In this document: one piece after another, positions 1 through 8,356 of the stretch
Layout: every line of letters starts with the position of its first letter
Numbering within the stretch: the first letter of the stretch is position 1
Source of the DNA: Linderina pennispora
Lineage: Eukaryota; Kickxellomycota; Kickxellomycetes; Kickxellales; Kickxellaceae
Direction of reading: 5' to 3'
Length of the DNA stretch: 64,000 bases
Assembly (NCBI RefSeq): GCF_002104995.1
Contig: NW_024468273.1
Span: forward strand, 1 to 64,000
Made by a program: the position numbers and the translations under genes
Notes under the pieces: model-generated
What the model was told of the DNA's origin: nothing
Databases searched by the model: none
Seen by the model: the letters and a program-made list of their open reading frames with translations, nothing else

Positions 1-311
1 TTTTCAATATCGACAATCCGTGGATTGTCGAAAACGACAATATGAGACAGCCACTACATGGCGCAAAAAATTTTTTATTGAATCTCAATAGGCACGCTCC
101 AGCTGCGGGACATTGTCGACATTACTCAACAGCATGCACCCACTAGTCAAGCTGTTGGTATCGGCGCTATCAGCGGCAGGTATCACTGAGAAAAGAACAT
201 CTTGTGTGCTGAGTGAAAGGCGGATCGGTAAATAATGCCTTTGAGCTACTTGTGCTCTGTGTCACACTCGCCATAGATAGTCTGTGTCCTAACAATAGAC
301 ACTTGAAGCAA
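1..311. other. Intergenic, CGACAAT-rich hairpin
   Basis: No gene is visible. Positions 10-19 and 22-31 form a perfect 10-bp inverted repeat around a 2-bp loop (TCGACAATCC / GGATTGTCGA). Further CGACAAT or ATTGTCG copies lie at about 35-41 and 112-119. It lies downstream of the broken DUF229 copy. It could be a protein-binding palindrome or a transposon remnant; the sequence alone does not decide. Confidence 0.5.
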
Positions 312-403
312 CGCAGTCATAGGTAATATGACGCTGGATGGATGCAGCATGAAATGTATTTTAAGAGAGAATAGCAGCGTGGATTCTTGTAGTGTGAACG
401 CGG

Positions 404-2534
404 CTAATTCCGGCTCTCTGGGACCTTGCACATACAATAGCTGGCGCCGATACCAGCCTCCTCGCATGTACGACCAGCCTTTTGTGCAGAAAATAGCGAT
501 CGCTTCCAGTCGTCAATATTGAATTTCGGCCAGTCCGCCACACGCGGAACGTATAATGCGTTTCAAATGGAGTCATCAGCCGCTGCTCGTTCGCCTTGAA
601 TGGCGACAGACCACCATCTGTGCGCTCTTGGTATGCATTAGCAAACTGGTACAGGTACTCAGGCATCGACATGGCAAAGAGCGGGTTCTGGTGCTCGATC
701 CGTCCGTTCTGCGTAAAAACAAAGTTTAGTCCCATGTGGAGACCATGGTCTGCGCCGAGAATAAACACAGTGTCCTCCAATTCGCCGCTATTGCGCATGC
801 CCTCAATAAACTCCGACAGTGCATGATCCATCGTGGCAAGGACTTCGCTGGTGCCCTCGTGTCCCTCCATGAATGCAGCAGTGATCATATATGGCTTTCC
901 ATCACGCCTGCTCGCGCGAATATCACGCTTCAGCTTGCGGATGTAGTCGAGCGCATATTCATGCAAATACCTTCCGTACAAGCACCGTGCAGTAATCGAG
1001 TGTTCCCTTGAAATTCCCAAACGCATTGCCGGTTTCTGGGTATACTTCAGGCAGGCAGAACGGCGACGTCAGCTCGTAGTCCAAACTGCGGGTAGGAGAA
1101 CGCAAATGTTTGCGGATCGAACTTGTCGGCCAGATATTCCCTGCGGCCAGTCTTCGCAGCCAGTCTCAACACGGGCTGTCACATATCCGCGGTCGCGATA
1201 ATATGCCCAGATCGGTAGCTGCTTTTCTTTTGATGGGTAGATTTCGCCAGCGAACATGGCCTTGGTGTTGTTATCCGTGCTAAATCCGACTGAATGATAG
1301 CGGTATAGCTCGAAAAGACGCGAGGCTCCGGGGCGGTCCAGGGTGCGCAGGACACGTGCAGTGCGTGGCAGGCGACCGGAAAAACATGCGGTGAGACACG
1401 GCATCGAGCATCAGGAAAATAACATTCGGGCGCTGTCTCCGTGTGTGCGCAATCTGGCTCACATCAAAACCAGTCGTCATCATTAGTGCTCCGGTCTCTG
1501 CGGGTATCCGAGTCCGCAGGCGGAACGTATTGAGGGAGGCTGTGCGCGGGTGGGCTCACTCGAGTCACAACACTGCTGCTTGATCCGCACCGGACAACAA
1601 CCGACTGGATGCCGTGCGGTACCTTGAAGGGTGCACTGGTGTAGGGCATGCGCCGGGTTGCATTCAGAACATTGCGGTTGTAGCCATTCCCATAGATCCT
1701 TGTCCTTCATCGGCCACAGGCGTGTATCGGGAAGCACGTCGACATAGATCTTATCCTCATGCCCACAGTCCACGTGCAGAATGCCGGTTTCCGTCAATGT
1801 GCGCGCGGATCTGCAGCTTTTCCTTCGCGCACTTTGATGACCCAGCCCAAAAGTTTTGTGCACCGGCAGGTAGCAAGTCGACATAGGGGATGTTAGTGCC
1901 GACCCATTGGCACTCGCCGGGGATATACTGGAATCGACCCAGCACGCCCTTGGTCAAACACGCGTCTGTAGTGCACCAGGGATATACCTGCCGATATTCC
2001 AGCAATAATGGATCCAACAGCAAAGTACACGAGGAAGTTCTCAATCTTGCACCACAGTATGTAGAACACTGCAATGGCTATGTTCAGTGGCACATAGATT
2101 GCCAAAAACACCAGGAGGTTGTAGAATCCGTGCTTTTCGAAGCGCTCGCCGTGGTCGTAGCAATACAGCGCAACCATTGTGCCAAGCATCGCCAGAAATG
2201 TCACCCGTCGCATACTTCTGCGCATGCGGCTCGCGTAAAGCATGACGGTAACGGCAGTCATACACGCTACTGATACCACAAGTTCAGCGCCCATGATTCC
2301 CAAGTGCTCGTTGATGTACAGGAGGTTGTCGCCTTGGAGCGACATAAGATACGAAACAGTACCGATGAATAGCAAAAGAGCAAGGCCCACGGGTTTCGGT
2401 ACAGACCGGACTGATAGTCGCCACCGGCTTTGGTCAGTCGAGATGACATGGGTGTATTTAGGCTTGTCCCAGTCATAGCTGTCTGCACGATATAACGGTA
2501 ACCGCTGGTGCACATCGTGCTGCGTAAATGCCAT
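404..2534 (-). pseudogene. DUF229 (sulfatase-like) gene copy A, frameshifted
   Basis: This is a broken duplicate of the intact DUF229 gene at 5686-7812. The start codon at 2534 and the stop at 404-406 are both still present. Compared with the intact copy it has nine length changes: losses of 2 nt near 540 and 1004, and gains of 1 nt near 1092, 1138, 1376, 1466, 1690, 1792 and 1949. All nine shift the frame in the same class (+1 is equivalent to -2). Five of the seven gains simply lengthen a run of identical bases. Substitutions are few, so inactivation looks recent. Alternatively some changes are assembly errors in a poorly polished repeat. The longest surviving piece, from 2534 to 1893, covers the N-terminal transmembrane region. 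Confidence 0.85.
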
Positions 2535-2833
2535 GATATGGTCTGAAGGTGTAACAGGCGTTAGCGCAAAAGTGTAGAAAAAGGAGCTGTTTGTAGGCGG
2601 AAAAGGAGAGGGCGTGCGGAGTTTCCTCTGGTTTATAGCCGAGTGTTTGGAGATGGAAAATGGCCGTGGAAATTGGAAAACAGGTTATTAGCTTGGAATG
2701 CCCTGCAAAACAATCAAAAAATCAGCGCCCATCCCTAGTATAGTGAACTGATTGTAGCCGGTCCACTGCCACTAACAATCACCTTTTGTCGCCTCTGCTC
2801 TATCCGGTCTGTAGCCCAGTCCAGCGAAAAAAA

Positions 2834-2916
2834 TAATGCGTCTCGCAAAGCGAGATGCAATTAGGGACTCCCTCTTGACAATTCCCTATTGCTAATCCCA
2901 TCATTATCAATTGATT
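2834..2916 (+). repeat. Left terminal inverted repeat with end palindrome
   Basis: The outer end contains GCGTCTCGC-AAA-GCGAGATGC (2838-2858), a near-perfect 9-bp stem with a 3-bp loop, so each TIR itself begins with a hairpin. The following GACTCCC and AATTCCCTA blocks recur inverted at the right end. Confidence 0.8.
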
Positions 2917-3081
2917 GGCGAGTTTTATATAGCAGCTCTGCGGTTTGGCAGTCATGTGATAATTGCAAGCCATCTAGCTACGTTTCGTATGTACGTTTCT
3001 TCAGTCCCAATTACCTTCCACTTTCTGCTTTAGATATTCCTCTTACCTTTATAAGTAGGATAATATCTATTATTTAAACAT

Positions 3082-4330
3082 CTAAGATATTAAAGCCTCG
3101 TCGCAGAAGTTAAAGCGAAGCCAGAGCAGATAGTAGAAACTTTTTGAGACCGTGGCGTATGCACCTGCCTCTGTATTCGACAAGGTTGTAAATGTGTAAT
3201 CGATTCTGGTGCCAGCGCGAGTAGAATAGCTGTCGCTTGGAGTGGTCATTCGCAGGTTGTAGTTTATTAAGCAATGCCTGCATCTGCCTCTGCTGCTCTC
3301 CATTTTTGCGCAAGTCGATATTGATGTCACAAGCAAGAACATAGCGCATGGAAGTCTCGCTGAAGTATGGTGCAATTGTGCTGTTGATCTGCTCCACGCG
3401 TGTGCCAGGTGACGCATACATAGAGATGAAGCATGCCCCCCTGATTGTTGCTACAGCAGCACTTACTGACTGGCGGCCGAATCGCTGGATCCCGGCCATT
3501 ACACCATGGACTAATGATTGGAGACGTTCTGACACATAACAACAAGCACCTACAGCAGATGAACCATGTGATCCTCTACTAGCCGAAGCAACCATAGTGA
3601 ACCCTGGTATCTCACATGGCTGGTCCTCACACAGCCAAGTTTCTGCAAAGAGTAGCAAGTCGCTATGCATGTAAACCTTGTCGCTAGTAACCAATTGGAG
3701 ATGTGCGCGAAAGCTCTGAACATTGTGAAAGAGCAGCTGTTGACACTGACAAGGCTCACGTAGAAACCGAAATACAGGTAGTAGCTGACACTGCTGCTGT
3801 CGTGCATATTCCCTCTGCAAAGACGAATTTCTGTCAGGCGGTGAGGGTTCTCTGAAGTCACCGATAAGGTAGAGGCCACTACCTGACACTGTTCTAGAGA
3901 AGGCAACATACATGAGAGAACTTGTAAGGCTGCGACTGCTCCGGCCAGCTCCACCGCTGTTATGATTACCCATATGGACAACCACCTTGGGATAAGTAGC
4001 ACCTTGGGACTCATATATGGTGATAGCTTCAGCAGGAGCAAGTGGAAATTGCTCCCGAATGATTACTAGCTGTGATGCCTCCTGCTGGCTAACTGTGACC
4101 TTAGAGCACTCTAGGTTCACCCACTCAGCGGGAATCTGTAGGTCTTATACCAGACCATGTTCTTGCTGCCACTTCTTTGCACCACAGCATAGATCCATTG
4201 GCTCTAGCCATATACAAAGAGGAATTTTCAATGAGCTGTCATGTCTGTGCATGCCATAGTCTATCTGCTGCATGATACCTGTTGCACCATTCACTAGGCC
4301 ATCACTGGTATTGACATTTATGGTAACCAT
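3082..4330 (-). pseudogene. PIF1-type helicase C-terminus fused to EEP endonuclease, relic
   Basis: Read on the minus strand from 4330, the frame begins in the C-terminal part of a PIF1-like helicase (NVNTSDGLVNGATG). It meets one in-frame TAA near 4146, then continues with the late helicase motifs TIYESQGATYPKVVVHM and LMYVAFSRT. An endonuclease/exonuclease/phosphatase domain follows: NVQSFRAH, LLLFAETWL and CDINIDL. A frameshift near 3270 moves the last endonuclease motif (GTRIDYTF) into another frame, ending at 3082. The helicase N-terminus with Walker motifs is absent. A helicase followed by an endonuclease is the layout of Helentron/Helitron2 Rep-Hel-EN proteins and of many helicase repeats in early-diverging fungi. 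No Rep domain is visible here. Confidence 0.8.
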
Positions 4331-4401
4331 ATAGTGACCACCAATATATAGGAGGTCATTCAGAGTTAGTTATCTGCACAACAATTATTTATGCATATTG
4401 A

Positions 4402-4657
4402 AACTATTGGCAATTTCAGTGAAATAAAAATTTCACCCAAACTGCCATTGGCATCTTAGAAAAGTTTCAGTGAACATAATTTCCTTATGGTTGCTTAGCC
4501 ACATCTATTGAGATATTGACTTTTGTTGCTCAATAATAATTAATCCCAAATATATAAAGGTTTTTCTTTCTAGTTAAAACTATATTCACTGAAACTTTTC
4601 TAAGATGCTAATAGTAGTTTGGGTGAAATTTTTATTTCACTGAAATTGCCAGTAGTT
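4402..4657. repeat. Fold-back / MITE-like element, 73-bp arms
   Basis: Arms 4402-4474 and 4585-4657 are inverted copies with only a few mismatches, separated by about 110 AT-rich bases. The shared core is GGCAATTTCAGTGAAATAAA and continues through TTTCACCCAAACT. It encodes nothing visible. It looks like a small non-autonomous element nested in the larger TIR transposon. No target duplication could be fixed. Confidence 0.75.
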
Positions 4658-4680
4658 ATAATATAAATAAATAATTAATA

Positions 4681-4891
4681 GCTAAATAAGTACCTCTATA
4701 TAACCCCCTAACTCTTTTATAATTTCTTATTCAAATATTATTTAGGTACTTCTACTAAACCCTATTAGCATCCTTAAAATTTCAATTAATATAATTAGCA
4801 TACTTCTACTGAGATACAGGCTTAGTCATAAAAAATAAACTAAGTTTTTTAGGATACAAAATAGGTTTCATAGAAGTGCCTAAATAATATA
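4681..4891. repeat. AT-rich cluster of short inverted repeats
   Basis: Bases 4735-4765 and 4860-4890 are inverted copies with about three mismatches; the core TTTAGGTACTTCTA pairs with TAGAAGTGCCTAAA. A third related copy lies at 4682-4700. It is probably another degraded small element. Confidence 0.55.
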
Positions 4892-5108
4892 AGAATAATA
4901 AATTATGAAAGACTTAAATATATATTAGGTAGCCTAGTATGTGTGGATAGCCTCTAATAAGAAAATATACCTTTTTGCTAAGGTAAGAATATATAAAGCA
5001 AAATATAGGAGATAATTGGAGTGAAGAAATATATATGCGAAATGTGGATAGCTGGTTTACAATTATCATATGACTTCCAAACCGCAAAGCAGCTAAATAA
5101 AATTAATA

Positions 5109-5190
5109 AATCAATTTTAATTATGTGATTAGTAGTAGGGAATTACCAAGGGGGAGTGCCTAATCGCGTCTTGCAAAGTGGGATGCATTA
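5109..5190 (-). repeat. Right terminal inverted repeat
   Basis: This is the inverted partner of 2834-2916. It contains the weaker version of the end palindrome (GCGTCTTGCAAAGTGGGATGC) and ends in GCATTA at 5190. Sequence outside it no longer matches the left flank. Confidence 0.8.
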
Positions 5191-5593
5191 AGCTGCAATC
5201 GTCGTCGCGGCTTGTTTTTATTTAAAAAAATAGAGTAAGAATTGGCAGCCTGGCGCTTATTGGCTTCAGGTTCAAGAGAATCCAGTGCCTCCTCTCCACA
5301 TTACATTAGTGGACCATGGCCTCATCACACTAGCGCATATTTATAGTTGATGGACTTGCCGTGTTAGTTAAGTTTTAATTATCGCCTTTAAAAACCTCTC
5401 AACAAACTGAATAAAATAGCGAATAGCGAATAGACGTGTTGCGTAGAGGTGTTTTCAATGCGGCCGTTTGTACAATTCATCAGTCTAGACGTTACCTCCA
5501 TAGCGTAGACTATAGCGGGGCTCTTGTTAACGCCTGGCTTGCGGTCACCTGACTTGGCTGACGTGTCGACGTCAGGGACTGCCGCGACGGGTG
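5191..5593. other. Junction between duplication units
   Basis: Bases 5193-5355 are the remaining distal part of unit A and match 8215-8355. From about 5356 to 5593 the sequence is unique spacer between the two units and lies downstream of the intact DUF229 gene. It holds a short GAATAGC tandem run near 5419-5433. No gene is seen. Confidence 0.6.
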
Positions 5594-8355
5594 CGCAGCA
5601 ATAAGTAACATGACGCTGGATGGATGCAGCATGAAATGTATTTTAAGAGAGAATAGCAGCGTGGATTCTCGTAGTGTGACTGCGGCTAATTCCGGCTCTC
5701 TGGTACCTTGCACATACAATAGCTGGCGCCGATACCAGCCTCCTCGCATGTGCGACCAGCCTTTTGTGCCGAAAATAGCGATCGCTTCCAGTCGTCAATA
5801 TTGAATTTCGGCCAGTCCGCCAGCACGCGGAACGTATAATGCGTTTCAAATGGAGTCATCAGCCGCTGCTCGTTCGCCTTGAATGGCGACAGACCACCAC
5901 CTGTGCGCTCTTGGTATGCATTAGCAAACTGGTACAGGTACTCAGGCATCGACATGGCAAAGAATGGGTTCTGGTGCTCGATCCGTCCATTTTGCGTGAA
6001 GGCAAAGTTTAGTCCCATGTGGAGACCATGGTCTGCGCCGAGAATAAACACAGTGTCCTCCAATTCGCCGCTATTGCGCATTCCCTCAATAAACTCCGAC
6101 AGTGCATGATCCATCGTGGCAAGGACTTCGCTGGTGCCCTCGTGTCCCTCCATGAATGCAGCAGTGATCATATATGGCTTTCCATCACGCCTGCTCGCGC
6201 GAATATCACGCTTCAGCTTGCGGATGTAGTCGAGCGCATATTCATGCAAATACCTTCCGTACAAGCACCGTGCAGTAATCGAGTGTGTTCCCTTGAAATT
6301 CCCAAACGCATTGCCGGTTTCTGGGTATACTTCAGGCAGGCAGAACGGCGACGTCAGCTCGTAGTCCAAACTGCGGTCGGAGAACGCAAATGTTTGCGGA
6401 TCGAACTTGTCGGCCAGATATTCCTGCGGCCAGTCGTCGCAGCCAGTCTCAACACGGGCTGTCACATATCCGCGGTCGCGATAATATGCCCAGATCGGTA
6501 GCTGCTTTTCTTTTGATGGGTAGATTTCGCCAGCGAACATGGCCTTGGTGTTGTTATCCGTGCTAAATCCGACTGAATGATAGCGGTATAGCTCGAAAAG
6601 ACGCGAGGCTCCGGGGCGGTCCAAGGTGCGCAGGACACGTGCAGTGCGTGGCAGGCGACGGAAAAACATGCGATGAGACACGGCATCGAGCATCAGGAAA
6701 ATAACATTCGGGCGCTGTCTCCGTGTGTGCGCAATCTGGCTCACATCAAACCAGTCGTCGTCATTAGTGCTCCGGTCTCTGCGAGTATCCGAGTCCGCAG
6801 GCGGAACGTATTGAGGGAGGCTGCGCGCGGGCGGGCTCACTCGAGTCACAACACTGCTGCTTGATCCGCACCGGACAACAACCGACTGGATGCCGTGCGG
6901 TACCTTGAAGGGTGCACTGGTGTAGGGCATGCGCCGGGTTGCATTCAGGACATTGCGGTTGTAGCCATTCCATAGATCCTTGTCCTTCATCGGCCACAGG
7001 CGTGTATCGGGAAGCACGTCGACATAGATCTTATCCTCATGCCCACAGTCCACGTGCAGAATGCCGGTTTCGTCAATGTGCGCGCGGATCTGCAGCTTTT
7101 CCTTCGCGCACTTTGATGACCCAGCCCAAAAGTTTTGTGCACCGGCAGGTAGCAAGTCGACATAGGGGATGTTAGTGCCGACCCATTGGCACTCGCCGGG
7201 GATATACTGGAATCGACCCAGCACGCCTTGGTCAAACACGCGTCTGTAGTGCACCAGGGATATACCTGCCGATATTCCAGCAATAATGGATCCAACAGCA
7301 AAGTACACGAGGAAGTTCTCAATCTTGCACCACAGTATGTAGAACACTGCAATGGCTATGTTCAGTGGCACATAGATTGCCAAAAATACCAGGAGGTTGT
7401 AGAATCCGTGCTTTTCGAAGCGCTCGCCGTGGTCGTAGCAATACAGCGCAACCATTGTGCCAAGCATCGCCAGAAATGTCACTCGTCGCATACTGCTGCG
7501 CATGCGGCTCGCGTAAAGCATGACGGTAACGGCAGTCATACACGCTACTGATACCACAAGTTCAGCGCCCATGATTCCCAAGTGCTCGTTGATGTACAGG
7601 AGGTTGTCGCCTTGGAGCGACATAAGATACGAAACAGTACCGATGAATAGCAAAAGAGCAAGGCCCACGGGTTTCGGTACAGACCGGACTGACAGTCGCC
7701 ACCGGCTTTGGTCAGTCGAGATGACATGGGTGTATTTAGGCTTGTCCCAGTCATAGCTGTCTGCACGATATAACGGTAACCGCTGGTGCACATCGTGCTG
7801 CGTAAATGCCATGATATGGTCTGAAGGTGTAACAGGCGTTAGCGCAAAAGTGTAGAAAAAGGAGCTGTTTGTAGGCGGAAAAGGAGAGGGCGAGCGGGGG
7901 CACCTCTGGTTTATAACTGTAGGTCTGGGGATGAAAAGTGGCCATGCAAATGGGGAAACGTTCTTGGAATTTTCTGCAAAACAATCAAAAAAAAAAACCA
8001 ACGCCGATCCCTGGCGTCGTGCACTGATTGCAGCTGGTCCACTGCCACTAACAATCGCCTTTTGTCGCCTCTGCTCTATCCGGTCTGTAGTCCAGTCAAG
8101 CGAGAAAAAAAACGGCAAAAAGAACCAGTGTGTCTGGGCGTGGAGCCTATGAGCCTCAGTCAGTTTCTCGCCTATGTTTAGCCTATGTGCATAATCGCAT
8201 AAACATTGACCGTTAAGAGCTAGTTTTTTTTTAAGAGGAAGGATTGCCAGCCTGGTATCTATTGGCCCAGGTTTAAGAGAGTTCGGTGCCTCCTCTCCAC
8301 ACAACATTAGTGGACCACGGCCTCGTCACACAAGCGCATATTTATAGGCGATGGG
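5594..8355 (-). repeat. Tandem duplication unit B (intact)
   Basis: Direct repeat of unit A without the 2.35-kb insertion. It contains the intact DUF229 gene and about 540 bp upstream. It ends immediately beside the stop codon of the NCA2 gene at 8357, so the duplication endpoint abuts that gene's 3' end. Confidence 0.85.
5686..7812 (-). CDS. DUF229 family membrane protein (alkaline-phosphatase-like fold)
   Basis: A 708-aa protein starting at the ATG at 7812. The frame stays open further upstream to 8307, but copy A also begins at this ATG and the upstream sequence there is not conserved. About five hydrophobic segments lie in the first 190 residues. The C-terminal half is DUF229-like, a relative of sulfatases and phosphoglycerol transferases: PNVIFLMLDAVS near residue 370 supplies the nucleophile-side metal site, and ILGADHGLHMG near 590 supplies the D-H metal ligands. 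Family knowledge suggests a hydrolase or transferase facing the secretory lumen or outside; the substrate is unknown. A degenerate copy lies directly downstream. Confidence 0.85.
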   Translation of the reverse strand: MAFTQHDVHQRLPLYRADSYDWDKPKYTHVISTDQSRWRLSVRSVPKPVGLALLLFIGTVSYLMSLQGDNLLYINEHLGIMGAELVVSVACMTAVTVMLYASRMRSSMRRVTFLAMLGTMVALYCYDHGERFEKHGFYNLLVFLAIYVPLNIAIAVFYILWCKIENFLVYFAVGSIIAGISAGISLVHYRRVFDQGVLGRFQYIPGECQWVGTNIPYVDLLPAGAQNFWAGSSKCAKEKLQIRAHIDETGILHVDCGHEDKIYVDVLPDTRLWPMKDKDLWNGYNRNVLNATRRMPYTSAPFKVPHGIQSVVVRCGSSSSVVTRVSPPARSLPQYVPPADSDTRRDRSTNDDDWFDVSQIAHTRRQRPNVIFLMLDAVSHRMFFRRLPRTARVLRTLDRPGASRLFELYRYHSVGFSTDNNTKAMFAGEIYPSKEKQLPIWAYYRDRGYVTARVETGCDDWPQEYLADKFDPQTFAFSDRSLDYELTSPFCLPEVYPETGNAFGNFKGTHSITARCLYGRYLHEYALDYIRKLKRDIRASRRDGKPYMITAAFMEGHEGTSEVLATMDHALSEFIEGMRNSGELEDTVFILGADHGLHMGLNFAFTQNGRIEHQNPFFAMSMPEYLYQFANAYQERTGGGLSPFKANEQRLMTPFETHYTFRVLADWPKFNIDDWKRSLFSAQKAGRTCEEAGIGASYCMCKVPESRN

Positions 8356-8356
8356 T

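Larger units (their letters stand above)
2834..5190. mobile_element. DNA transposon with 82-bp TIRs, probable TA target site
   Basis: Bases 2834-2916 and 5109-5190 are inverted copies of each other, about 82 bp each, with scattered mismatches and one small gap. Similarity stops at the outer TA on each side, which fits a TA target duplication and an element of about 2353 bp. The interior is AT-rich and holds a helicase-endonuclease relic (3082-4330) plus two sets of smaller inverted repeats. No transposase is recognisable, so this copy is non-autonomous. The insertion splits the upstream region of the DUF229 copy A from the rest of its duplication unit. The superfamily is uncertain. TA plus long TIRs points to a Tc1/mariner/pogo-like element, while the helicase relic may be captured or nested Helentron-like material. 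Confidence 0.75.
312..5355 (-). repeat. Tandem duplication unit A (interrupted)
   Basis: This segment aligns with 5594-8355. Similarity starts at the CGCAG of position 312 (5594 in unit B), runs through the DUF229 coding region to about 2833, is interrupted by the transposon at 2834-5190, and resumes at about 5193-5355, where the shared block contains CCTCCTCTCCACA and GCGCATATTTATAG. By eye the coding parts are about 99 percent identical apart from nine length changes. The upstream non-coding parts are clearly more diverged. Unit A is therefore one arm of a direct tandem duplication of about 2.7 kb that later received an insertion. Confidence 0.85.

Noticed and set aside
2834-5190. Classifying the whole insertion as a Helitron
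   Set aside because: Helitrons lack long terminal inverted repeats, no Rep domain is present, and the ends are an 82-bp inverted pair.
7813-8307. N-terminal extension of the DUF229 protein
   Set aside because: In frame and open, but the equivalent sequence in copy A is not conserved as coding and membrane topology starts sensibly at 7812.
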